Position numbers and translations under genes: made by a program
In this document: positions 39,214 to 46,714 of the stretch, one piece after another
Layout: each line of letters starts with the position of its first letter
Numbering within the stretch: the stretch's first letter is position 1
Assembly: GCA_938036915.1 (NCBI GenBank)
Contig: CALHVV010000005.1
Span: forward strand, 1-47,366
From: an uncultured Candidatus Saccharibacteria bacterium
Lineage (GTDB): Bacteria > Patescibacteriota > Saccharimonadia > Saccharimonadales > Saccharimonadaceae
Direction: 5' to 3'
Length of the DNA: 47,366 nucleotides
Notes under the pieces: generated by a model
The model's input: the letters and a program-made list of their open reading frames with translations, nothing else
Databases searched by the model: none
What the model was told of the DNA's origin: nothing

Positions 39214-39243
39214 TTGACAATCGGCATTCATCACTGGTAGAAT
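39214..39243 (+). promoter_or_regulatory. promoter of initiator tRNA
   Basis: TTGACA (39214-39219), 18-bp spacer, TAGAAT (39238-39243), 11 nt before the tRNA. A second TTGACA lies at 39192-39197. Confidence 0.8.
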
Positions 39244-39254
39244 AAGAACCGTAA

Positions 39255-39333
<79 letters not shown>

Positions 39334-39340
39334 GGTAAGG

Positions 39341-39364
39341 ACCCTACCACACGGTAGGGTTTTT
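39341..39364 (+). terminator. terminator of initiator tRNA
   Basis: ACCCTACC (39341-39348) pairs with GGTAGGGT (39353-39360) and is followed by a T run. Confidence 0.9.
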
Positions 39365-39706
39365 GCTTTGGATTATCTTGGGAAGGTAGAGAAGAATAAG
39401 TTCGACGCTCGTCTCAGCACACTATTTTAGTCTCGCTACCACTGATGGTTAGCAGTGTGCCATGAGTGCTATGCGAGTTATCAGAGTCTCACCTCATCAA
39501 CCAGTGAGCGCTGTGCATACCTCTGATGTAGTCAGCAACGGCTCGTGCCATCTTGGCGAATAACTTAGAAGTAAGCGCGTGGCAGAGATAACAAAATAGG
39601 CTGAGAGGTGGCGTATAGTACGGCAAGCAAAGGGCTATCCTAGAATGGTGAGGGATACCGAGATAACAGGGATAAACAAGAAAAACTAAAATAAGAAACA
39701 ATTTGT
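39365..39706. other. intergenic region, nothing recognised
   Basis: The ~340-bp gap lies between the initiator tRNA terminator and the promoter of the 38-aa gene. Open frames of up to 70 codons on the minus strand have no ribosome site or promoter and look like chance. No repeat, RNA or gene relic identified. Confidence 0.4.
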
Positions 39707-39735
39707 TTGCATTTTGTTCGTATATATGCTAGGAT
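39707..39735 (+). promoter_or_regulatory. promoter of 38-aa gene
   Basis: TTGCAT (39707-39712), a 17-bp spacer, then TGC-TAGGAT (-10 at 39730-39735). Good spacing with an extended -10 feature. Confidence 0.6.
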
Positions 39736-39776
39736 CGAGGTAGGTCGATAATGACAACACAAAAAAGAGGGTAGAT

Positions 39777-39893
39777 ATGCGAAAAAAGACGAAAGAAGCC
39801 ATACTCGCCACCTGGAATCGGTCGCGTAGTATGGCAGAGCTGCGGGCATTCATTGCCGCGCGCCACAGCAAATTAGCAGAGGTAGAGCTCTAA
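39777..39893 (+). CDS. 38-aa basic protein
   Basis: The protein is 'MRKKTKEAILATWNRSRSMA' then 'ELRAFIAARHSKLAEVEL', likely two short helices and no membrane segment. GAGG lies 8 nt before the ATG. It has its own promoter (39707-39735) and its own terminator (39901-39934), 7 nt after the stop, so a discrete ~190-nt transcript unit is expected. A seven-codon frame (39751-39774) ends 2 nt before the ATG and may be a leader peptide or chance. No family recognised. Confidence 0.6.
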   Translation: MRKKTKEAILATWNRSRSMAELRAFIAARHSKLAEVEL

Positions 39894-39900
39894 ACAACCG

Positions 39901-39934
39901 AAAGCACCTTGGGTGATGCGCCTGAGGTGCTTTT
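39901..39934 (+). terminator. terminator of 38-aa gene
   Basis: AAAGCACCT (39901-39909) pairs with AGGTGCTTT (39925-39933), with TTTT. Confidence 0.8.
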
Positions 39935-40086
39935 GCTCATGGGGGATGATGCACGTGATGAGTGATTGAGCACTCCGCACTCTATTGCACTCTATCCTCG
40001 TCATGTCTTTTTTTGTCTCGACCCCAAGATTGAATATTTCTTTATGGTATTCACTTATACACTGGATCTAGGTAGTGATCATAAGC

Positions 40087-40113
40087 AAAAAACGGCGCAC
40101 TCATCGTACGCCG
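40087..40113 (-). terminator. terminator of tRNA (CAT) at 40125
   Basis: On the minus strand CGGCGTA-CGATGAG-TGCGCCG is followed by TTTTTT, 11 nt after the tRNA. Confidence 0.8.
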
Positions 40114-40124
40114 CCTATCATATC

Positions 40125-40201
40125 TGGTAGCACCGACTGGGATCGAACCAGTGACCTCAGGCTTATGAGTCCTGCGCTCTAACCGGCTGAGCTACGGTGC
40201 C
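40125..40201 (-). tRNA. tRNA-Met(CAT), probable elongator
   Basis: The 77-nt gene has an encoded CCA. Acceptor GGCACCG/CGGTGCT (G1-T72 wobble), discriminator A, D stem GCTC/GAGC, T arm ACTGG-TTCGATC-CCAGT and anticodon loop CTCATAA. It lacks the C1-A72 mismatch of initiators and is therefore elongator Met, or less likely Ile2. The anticodon stem is CAGGA/GCCTG: the closing pair 31-39 is an A-G mismatch, which is unusual. TATAAT (40218-40213, minus strand) is 11 nt upstream, and a terminator follows, so it is a single transcript. Confidence 0.88.
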
Positions 40202-40284
40202 AAACATGACGCATTATAGCAGAGAATTGGCAAGAAGGCTAGGGCTCAGGCGAGTGTTTTGGCGTTCTTTTTTGCCCAGGCCAG

Positions 40285-40293
40285 TGGTATAAT
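40285..40293 (+). promoter_or_regulatory. extended -10 promoter of flavoprotein gene
   Basis: TGG-TATAAT; the leader runs ~33 nt to the ATG at 40333 with AAGGAG at 40318-40323. Confidence 0.7.
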
Positions 40294-40332
40294 AGAGAAA
40301 ACGCCCAATCAGGAGTTAAGGAGAACCACCAC

Positions 40333-41721
40333 ATGATACGACGACCACGCTACGATTATGATTTGTTGGTGCTGGGTAGTGGTGCAGCTGGCAGTACTGC
40401 AGCGTTGGTGGCAGCCCGGGCAGATAAGAAGGTGGGGCTGATTGAGGCAGACATCTTTGGTGGTGGTGCGCCTAATTGGGGAGATATCCCCGTCAAGACG
40501 TTGCTGGGTGTGGCACAGCTCTATAACCGCATCCAACAGGGTCACCAGTTTGGGCTCGATACATCGCGAGTTGATTTTGATTATCCGGCCATCCAGCATT
40601 GGAAAAATACAGTGGTAGAGCGGACTGGCGCGGGCGATAACGAGCACTATTATAACCAGCAAGGAATTGACACATTCTACGGCAAAGGTGTCTTACGTGA
40701 CCAGCACACTGTAACGATTGGTGATCATGAAGTGACGGCAGGGCATATTTTGATCGCAACAGGGGCACACGTGACCCAGCCAGCGATTGCGGGCATTGAG
40801 ACGATCGACTGGCTCACGCCGCGTACCGCCCTCAAGCTGAGCCGCCCGCCACGTAGCTTGTTGATCATTGGTGCGACGACGACGGCGATTGAGCTGGCGC
40901 ATTTCTTTGCGACCTTTGGTAGCACGGTGTCGGTGGCAGAGCAGTCATCGCGCATTTTGCCAACTGAGGACGAAGAGGTAAGTGAGGCAGTGAGCAGCCT
41001 CCTGCAGCGCGACCAACCACTGTCGGTCCTAACGCAAACGACGATTCGCTCCCTCATGCGTGGCCCAAGTGGTAATGTGATCGTCCAATACATCCGTGGT
41101 GGTATTGAGCGGACGATGGAAGTAGAGCGTGTTTTGGTGGCAACAAAGCCAGAGCCGACCATTGATATTGGGCTTGATAATGCCGAGGTAACGTATTCGT
41201 CCGATGGCGGTGTTGAGGTCAACCAATTCTTCCAAACCAACGTGCGGCATATCTATGCGGCGGGCCACGTGCTAGGTAATGATGTGCCAACCCACACCGT
41301 CTTGAGCGAGGGCCGGCTAACAGCGCACAACATCCTTCACCCTAAATCGCAAATGACGCTCGACTACGAGTTAGTGCCGCGTGCTACCTTCATCTACCCA
41401 GAGGTGGCTAGTGTAGGCTTTAATGAAGATGACTGTATTAAGCGCGATCTCAAGATTAATAAGGTGTTGGTACCGCTCGGTATGATTGCTCGCAGCAATA
41501 CAAGTGACTTCCGTGAGGGATTCGTCAAGCTGATTAGCGACAAACAAGGGGTATTGCTCGGCGGGACGATTGTTGCTCCACGTGCCAGTGAGCTCATCCA
41601 AGAGGTCACTCTCGCCATCAAGCACGACCTCACTGCTGAGCAGCTGGCAGAGCTCCCGCACGTTTTCTTAACGTGGAGCGAGGCAGTGCGAACGGCGGCA
41701 AGTAAGCTGTCGCGTAAGTAG
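40333..41721 (+). CDS. disulfide-reductase-fold flavoprotein lacking redox cysteines
   Basis: The 462-aa protein has the FAD/NAD domains and C-terminal dimerisation domain of lipoamide dehydrogenase/mercuric reductase enzymes: FAD motif 'LGSGAAGSTAA' (14-24), 'AGHILIATGAH', 'IYAAGHVLGNDVPTHTVLSE'. But the redox-box region reads 'FGGGAPNWGDIPVKTLL' (42-58): neither cysteine of the usual GGTCLNxGCIPxK box is there (Ala and Asp). The second nucleotide motif is 'IIGATTTAIELA', short of glycines, and the C-terminal His-x4-Glu dyad is 'VFLTWSE', with no His. So the standard dithiol chemistry is impossible; it must do another redox job or none. Confidence 0.9.
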   Translation: MIRRPRYDYDLLVLGSGAAGSTAALVAARADKKVGLIEADIFGGGAPNWGDIPVKTLLGVAQLYNRIQQGHQFGLDTSRVDFDYPAIQHWKNTVVERTGAGDNEHYYNQQGIDTFYGKGVLRDQHTVTIGDHEVTAGHILIATGAHVTQPAIAGIETIDWLTPRTALKLSRPPRSLLIIGATTTAIELAHFFATFGSTVSVAEQSSRILPTEDEEVSEAVSSLLQRDQPLSVLTQTTIRSLMRGPSGNVIVQYIRGGIERTMEVERVLVATKPEPTIDIGLDNAEVTYSSDGGVEVNQFFQTNVRHIYAAGHVLGNDVPTHTVLSEGRLTAHNILHPKSQMTLDYELVPRATFIYPEVASVGFNEDDCIKRDLKINKVLVPLGMIARSNTSDFREGFVKLISDKQGVLLGGTIVAPRASELIQEVTLAIKHDLTAEQLAELPHVFLTWSEAVRTAASKLSRK

Positions 41722-42095
41722 AGAGATCTGTTTTGTAGCTGAGGTATTTTCGTCTTCTTAATAACCTAGGAGTTTGAGCTTATAGCTCGACACCATCGGA
41801 TTAGTCTTTTTTATTTTCTGCTACTTCTGAGAGTAGAGCGGTATAGAGGAAAAGAGTAGAAATTGCTAAAACCTGGGTGATTAGGAGAAAAAGAAAAATT
41901 GAATATACTACCGCATTCTTCATAAAAACAGAGAATATTATGATGCAAATTGCATAGGGCGCAGCCCATTGCTTTGCTGTATATGACGAAAAGCTGCGAC
42001 CACATTGCGAGACTCTAGAGCCTATAAGAAGCTCGCTGGTGAAGACTCTGCCGCGCTGGCTTACATCGGTATATTGCTAAAAATAGTAAAGAGTA
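41722..42095. other. intergenic region, nothing recognised
   Basis: The ~370-bp AT-rich gap follows the flavoprotein gene. No gene, tRNA or known RNA (tmRNA, RNase P, SRP motifs) was seen. A few short inverted repeats occur without T runs. It ends at the putative promoter TTACAT-17 bp-TAGTAA (42061-42089). Confidence 0.4.
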
Positions 42096-42206
42096 TCCAC
42101 TTTCAGCTCCATTTAAGCAAGGCGGGGCATACTACCCGTAGTAGCACATGCTACCTCCTCCTCTATCATGCAAGCCGCCGTTCCTCCTCCCGGGCGGCTT
42201 GTTTTG
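42096..42206 (+). ncRNA. candidate small RNA with anti-Shine-Dalgarno loops
   Basis: A ~110-nt stretch without a plausible coding frame is framed by a weak promoter (TTACAT 42061-42066, 17 bp, TAGTAA 42084-42089) and a strong terminator (CAAGCCGCC 42171-42179 with GGCGGCTTG 42193-42201, then TTTT). It has a small hairpin GTAGCACATGCTAC (42141-42154) just before CCTCCTCCTC, and the terminator loop itself carries TTCCTCCTCCC. Both pyrimidine stretches can pair with AGGAGG ribosome sites. That suggests a translation-repressing sRNA, or alternatively just the leader of tilS. Confidence 0.45.
42171..42206 (+). terminator. Rho-independent terminator before tilS
   Basis: A 9-bp GC-rich stem (42171-42179 with 42193-42201), a 13-nt loop containing CCTCCTCCC, and TTTTG. 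No gene ends directly before it, so it must end a non-coding transcript. Confidence 0.75.
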
Positions 42207-42245
42207 TGTCTTGCGCCTAGCATATTGCGCATAATAAAACTAGTA

Positions 42246-42274
42246 TTTACTCCTCTTGGCAAAATGAATATACT
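42246..42274 (+). promoter_or_regulatory. promoter of tilS (leaderless)
   Basis: TTTACT (42246-42251), 17-bp spacer, TATACT (42269-42274), ATG 6 nt later at 42281. Confidence 0.7.
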
Positions 42275-42280
42275 ATTGCC

Positions 42281-43129
42281 ATGGCATATCTTGTTGCAGT
42301 GTCTGGTGGTGTGGATAGTGTGGTGCTCTTGGATGTGATGGCGGCGCAGGCGACGGAGCCGTTGATTGTGGCGCATGTCGATCATGGCATCCGGGGCGAA
42401 GCATCGGCAGCAGATGCGCGCTTTGTGGCAGCACTGGCGGCGCGCTATGGACTACCCTTTGTGTCTACCCGGCTAGAGCTTGGGCCGAATGCGAGCGAAG
42501 CAGCAGCGCGAGAGGCTCGGTATGATTTTTTGCTCGATACAGCAGCGCAGTACCAAGCACCAGTGGTGACGGCGCATCACTTGGACGATTTAGTAGAAAC
42601 AGTGGCGCTTAACGTAGTGCGTGGGACGGGCTGGCGTGGGCTGGCCGTGCTGAACCGCCCCGGGGTGGAGCGGCCACTACTGGGCTGGCGCAAGGCAGAT
42701 ATCCGCGCCTATGCACTGGCTCATCGCCTGGAATGGGTAGAGGATGAGACAAATGCGAGTGACCGCTACACGCGCAACCGGCTGCGGCGCTGCATTCAGC
42801 GGCTCCTCACGGCAGAGCAGGCGGCGCAGATTACCTCGTTGCGACATCGGCAACTTGCGCTGCGCCATACGATTAGTGATGAAGTACAGCACCTCTTGCC
42901 GCAGTTTGCGGCTGAGCGCCATGGATTGATTATGATCGACGAAGCAAGCGCTCAGGAACTGTTGGGTGCGATGATTATGTGGGCAGGTGCGCCGCGCCCA
43001 ACCCGTCCGCGGCTCGAGCGTGCAGTGCTAGCCATCAAGACTGCTCGTCCAGGCAGCCGCCATGTGGTGGGCGATGGCGTGTATTTGCAGTTTGGCCCTC
43101 GGCAATTCACTGTAGAAGTGGTACAATAG
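42281..43129 (+). CDS. tilS: tRNA(Ile)-lysidine synthase
   Basis: The 282-aa PP-loop ATPase changes C34 to lysidine in tRNA-Ile(CAU), so that it reads AUA and no longer Met. The SGGxDS loop is 'VSGGVDSVVLLD' (7-18). 'VAHVDHGIRGEASAADARFV', 'TAHHLDDLVETVALNVVRGT' and 'WVEDETNASDRYTRNRLR' are TilS signatures. It ends soon after the N-terminal plus short second domain; the C-terminal substrate-recognition domains of long TilS are absent, as in many compact forms. Leaderless promoter at 42246-42274. FtsH follows within 50 nt. A likely substrate tRNA is at 37819 or 40125. Confidence 0.95.
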   Translation: MAYLVAVSGGVDSVVLLDVMAAQATEPLIVAHVDHGIRGEASAADARFVAALAARYGLPFVSTRLELGPNASEAAAREARYDFLLDTAAQYQAPVVTAHHLDDLVETVALNVVRGTGWRGLAVLNRPGVERPLLGWRKADIRAYALAHRLEWVEDETNASDRYTRNRLRRCIQRLLTAEQAAQITSLRHRQLALRHTISDEVQHLLPQFAAERHGLIMIDEASAQELLGAMIMWAGAPRPTRPRLERAVLAIKTARPGSRHVVGDGVYLQFGPRQFTVEVVQ

Positions 43130-43179
43130 ATCAGATTACTGTGTGAGAATGCAAGCGAACGAAAGGAGTGAGTTCCCTG

Positions 43180-45024
43180 ATGAATAAAAAACCGTCGAAA
43201 GCAACCAATGCCCTGCGTCTAGGGCTGTTTTGGGCGATTGTGGTGCTGGGTGTGCTGGCATTTTGGGCGATTAATTCGCCGCAGGCCAACCTCAAGGAGG
43301 TGCCGCTCTCGGACGTGGTGAACCGGGCAAATAATGGCAAAATTGCCAAGATCGAGATCCAAGGCAATGAGCTGACCGTTACACCCAAAGGCCAATCTAA
43401 GCCGACCGAGCGCAGCCTCAAAGAAAATGGCACCATCTACACCCAAGGACTCAAGCACGACAAAACAGAGGTAAAGGTGCAAAATGAGTCACAGACAGGC
43501 CTATTGTTTTGGAATCTCGCACCAATTGTCCTGTCGGTCGTGTTGTTTGGCGTTCTCTTTATGTTTATGATGCGCCAAGCTCAGGGGCAGAACAGCCAAG
43601 CGATGGGCTTTGGCAAGAGTAAGGCCAAGCTGTATGGCCTTGACAAAGAGCGAGTAGTATTTGATGACATTGCGGGTAATGAAAACGCCAAGCAAGATTT
43701 GCAAGAGGTGGTGGACTTCCTCAAGCACCCCAAGAAATATCAGAGCCTCGGCGCTAAGATTCCTAAGGGGATTCTCCTTGTCGGTAACCCCGGTACCGGT
43801 AAGACAATGCTAGCGCGAGCGGTTGCAGGCGAGGCTAACGTACCATTCTTTTCCATTAGTGGCTCAGAGTTTGTGGAGATGTTTGTTGGTGTGGGGGCAA
43901 GCCGGGTACGTGACCTCTTTGCTAAGGCCAAGAAGAATGCGCCAGCCATTATCTTCATTGATGAGATTGACGCTGTGGGACGTAAACGTGGCTCTGGCAT
44001 GGGCGGTGGCCACGACGAGCGCGAGCAGACACTGAACCAGATCTTGGTAGAGATGGACGGCTTTGAGGCGGATACAAACGTGATTATCCTAGCGGCAACC
44101 AACCGAGCCGATGTGCTCGACCCAGCACTGTTGCGCCCAGGCCGCTTTGACCGCCATACGACGATTAGCCTACCCGAGCGCAAAGACCGTGAGGCAATCC
44201 TCAAGGTGCACTTCAAGAACAAACCAACTGATGCATCGGTCGATCTCGACAAGCTTGCTGCCAAGACAGCCGGTAGCAGTGGTGCCGACCTCGCGAACAT
44301 GGCCAACGAAGCAGCGATTATTGCAGCGCGCCGCGGCAAGAAGACGATCACCAACCAAGACCTGACCGAAGCCTTTGAGAAGGTGGCGATTGGGCCCGAG
44401 CGCAAAGCGAAGGTAATGACCGACCACGAGAAGGAACTCACGGCGTACCACGAAGCGGGTCATGCTATTGTGGGGCACGTCTTGCCTGATAGCGATCCGG
44501 TACATAAGGTGACCATCATCCCGCGTGGTGGTACGGGCGGCGTGACATGGTTCTTACCCCCAGAAGACAAAAGCTACACCAATGTATACGAGTTTAAGGA
44601 TATTCTGGCCCGAGCAATGGGTGGGCGGATTGCCGAGAAATTGATCTATGGCGATGATGGTATTACAACTGGGGCAGGGAGCGACCTGCGCAAAGCGACG
44701 GAAATTGCCCGTGATATGGTGATTGAGCAGGGTATGGGCGCAAAGCTCCGCGACCAAGTCTTCCATGAAGATAACGGTGGTATGGTATTCGATAAGATCA
44801 CTCACGAGCGGCCATATAGCGATGCGACTGCTGAGGCGATTGACCACGAGGTAGAGGCGCTTATCAAAGAAGCTTCTCGCCGTGCTGAGATTGTCCTCTC
44901 GCACAACCGCCCAGCGCTCGAGAAGCTTAAGGATGAGCTGCTTGCTCACGAGACACTAGAAGAAGACGAAGCTAAGGCTGCGATGGCAGATGCCACTTTG
45001 CCAACGGAGGCCAAGCTCCATTAG
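43180..45024 (+). CDS. ftsH: ATP-dependent zinc metalloprotease FtsH
   Basis: The 614-aa AAA+ membrane protease degrades misfolded membrane and some regulatory proteins. It has two transmembrane helices (about 14-32 and 109-130) with a ~75-residue outside domain, then the AAA domain: Walker A 'GNPGTGKT' (202-209), Walker B 'IIFIDEID' (257-264), 'RPGRFDRHTTI' in the SRH, and the zinc site 'HEAGH' (424-428). Length and order are normal. AAGGAG (43163-43168) lies 11 nt before the ATG at 43180; the in-frame GTG at 43168 overlaps that site and is not used. It probably forms an operon with murJ and lepA. Confidence 0.97.
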   Translation: MNKKPSKATNALRLGLFWAIVVLGVLAFWAINSPQANLKEVPLSDVVNRANNGKIAKIEIQGNELTVTPKGQSKPTERSLKENGTIYTQGLKHDKTEVKVQNESQTGLLFWNLAPIVLSVVLFGVLFMFMMRQAQGQNSQAMGFGKSKAKLYGLDKERVVFDDIAGNENAKQDLQEVVDFLKHPKKYQSLGAKIPKGILLVGNPGTGKTMLARAVAGEANVPFFSISGSEFVEMFVGVGASRVRDLFAKAKKNAPAIIFIDEIDAVGRKRGSGMGGGHDEREQTLNQILVEMDGFEADTNVIILAATNRADVLDPALLRPGRFDRHTTISLPERKDREAILKVHFKNKPTDASVDLDKLAAKTAGSSGADLANMANEAAIIAARRGKKTITNQDLTEAFEKVAIGPERKAKVMTDHEKELTAYHEAGHAIVGHVLPDSDPVHKVTIIPRGGTGGVTWFLPPEDKSYTNVYEFKDILARAMGGRIAEKLIYGDDGITTGAGSDLRKATEIARDMVIEQGMGAKLRDQVFHEDNGGMVFDKITHERPYSDATAEAIDHEVEALIKEASRRAEIVLSHNRPALEKLKDELLAHETLEEDEAKAAMADATLPTEAKLH

Positions 45025-45040
45025 GAGCAGGGAGGTACCA

Positions 45041-46711
45041 GTGGCACATGGAGCAAATCGTCGGCGTGTCCGCTCAGTCGTCGCCAAAGCAAATAGCAAA
45101 CTAAATATCAAGAATGCTGCTGCCCTCCTGGCAGGCTCGACACTGCTGTCGAGCGTCTTGGGGATGTATCGTGAGCGGCTCATCAACGGCATGTACTACG
45201 ACACCTACAAAGTGGGTGCTGATGCCTATACTGTAGCCTTTACCATCCCCGACTTCATGTTCTTTGTGCTGGTGTCTGGGGCACTGAGCGTATCCTTTAT
45301 ACCGGTGTTTAACCAGCGCTTAGCGTCAGGCAATAAGCAGTCGGCATGGGATCTGAGCTCGAGCTTGATCAATTTCTTAGCGCTCACGACCTTAGCGGCG
45401 AGTATTTTGATTATGATCTTTGCTGAGCCGCTTGTGAATGTTGTGGTGGGGCCGGGGCTCAGCGAGTCAGGGCGGAGCCTGGCAGTGAGTATGATGCGCG
45501 TGATTGCGGTCAATCCATTCCTCTTCTCTATCTCTACCGTCATTGCGAGCATGCAGCAGGCGATTGGGCGCTTTACCTTCTACGCGTTAGCACCAACGAT
45601 CTACAATATTGGTATCATCATTGGTGCAACCTTCTTTACGAATGGTATCAATATCTTTGGCTGGCAAGTGTTTGAGGGTGGCATTATGGGTGTGGCACTG
45701 GGTGTGGTGCTAGGCTCGGTGCTGCAGTTGATTGTGAGCTCGATTGGTCTGCTTGGCTTAGACTTTGACTATCGCTTTATGATCAAGCGCAAGAACAAGA
45801 GCTTTCGCCAAGTGCTGCGCTTGCTGCGGACGCGCTCACTCGACCAAGGGATTGACTACCTCAATGGCCTTGTGGAGACAAACCTTGCTTCGCGCATGGC
45901 TGATGGGACGGTGCGGGCTTACCAACAGGCGTCGGCATTGTCGTTAATGCCAGTGAACTTGATTGGTGTGGCGATTAGCAACGCAGCCTTTCCGCAAATG
46001 ACGGAGCACCTGGGGGCAGGGCGCGAGGATCTCTTCCGCAAAGAACTGCAGGTGATGATCCGGGTGATTATTTGGCTAGCGTTGCCAGTGGCGGTTATTA
46101 CCTACTTTGCGCGGGGCTATGTGGTGAGCTTTATCCACAACGGGGGTGACCCGGTGATATCGGGCTTTCTTGGGGTGCTGGTTTTGACGATATTTTTCCG
46201 CACGATTTATCATATTGCAGCCCGTAGCTTCTACGCACAGCAAGATACCAAGACACCGCTCTATATCTCATTCTTTGCGATTGGGTTTAATATCATCTTG
46301 GCGATTATCTTGGTAAACCTCTGGTCGAAGAACCAGAATCCAGGCTATGGCCTGGCTTGGGCGCAGTCTATCACTGCCGTGGTGGAGGTGATTGTCCTCT
46401 TCTTCTTCATGGGGCGGCGCATGCCAAGGCTGTTTGATCGTGGCTTCATCAACAGCATCTACAAGATGGTCATTGCTGCAGTGCCAACTGGTTTGGCCGC
46501 TTATCTGAGTGTGGTGATGATCCCCTTTGGTACGAACGATAAGAGCTTCTTCCTTGCCTTCCCCAAGTTTATTATGATCACAGTGGTGAGCTTTGCGGTT
46601 TATATATGGTTCAGCAGGCGGCTGAGACTTAAAGAGGTCGAGCCAGTGCTTAATCGGTTGCGGCAGATCTTCTTTGGGCGGATTAACCTTGGCTGGAACT
46701 GGAAACGCTAG
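45041..46711 (+). CDS. murJ: lipid II flippase MurJ
   Basis: The 556-aa MOP-superfamily flippase moves lipid II across the membrane for peptidoglycan synthesis. A basic N-terminus ('VAHGANRRRVRSVVAKANSK') precedes ~14 transmembrane helices. 'LGMYRERLINGMYY' and 'AYTVAFTIPDFMFFVLVSGA' carry the conserved Arg and Asp of the central cavity, and 'SFIPVFNQ' is a MurJ signature. GGAGGT (45031-45036) lies 4 nt before a GTG start, only 16 nt after ftsH, so the two are co-transcribed; longer frames would overlap ftsH. It fits with the Mur ligase at 33.6 kb and indicates a real cell wall. Confidence 0.93.
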   Translation: MAHGANRRRVRSVVAKANSKLNIKNAAALLAGSTLLSSVLGMYRERLINGMYYDTYKVGADAYTVAFTIPDFMFFVLVSGALSVSFIPVFNQRLASGNKQSAWDLSSSLINFLALTTLAASILIMIFAEPLVNVVVGPGLSESGRSLAVSMMRVIAVNPFLFSISTVIASMQQAIGRFTFYALAPTIYNIGIIIGATFFTNGINIFGWQVFEGGIMGVALGVVLGSVLQLIVSSIGLLGLDFDYRFMIKRKNKSFRQVLRLLRTRSLDQGIDYLNGLVETNLASRMADGTVRAYQQASALSLMPVNLIGVAISNAAFPQMTEHLGAGREDLFRKELQVMIRVIIWLALPVAVITYFARGYVVSFIHNGGDPVISGFLGVLVLTIFFRTIYHIAARSFYAQQDTKTPLYISFFAIGFNIILAIILVNLWSKNQNPGYGLAWAQSITAVVEVIVLFFFMGRRMPRLFDRGFINSIYKMVIAAVPTGLAAYLSVVMIPFGTNDKSFFLAFPKFIMITVVSFAVYIWFSRRLRLKEVEPVLNRLRQIFFGRINLGWNWKR

Positions 46712-46714
46712 CGT

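Noticed and set aside
42090..42280. T-box or other known riboswitch upstream of tilS
   Set aside because: No T-box core or specifier pattern; tilS has its own leaderless promoter after the terminator, so a cis-acting leader cannot work on it.
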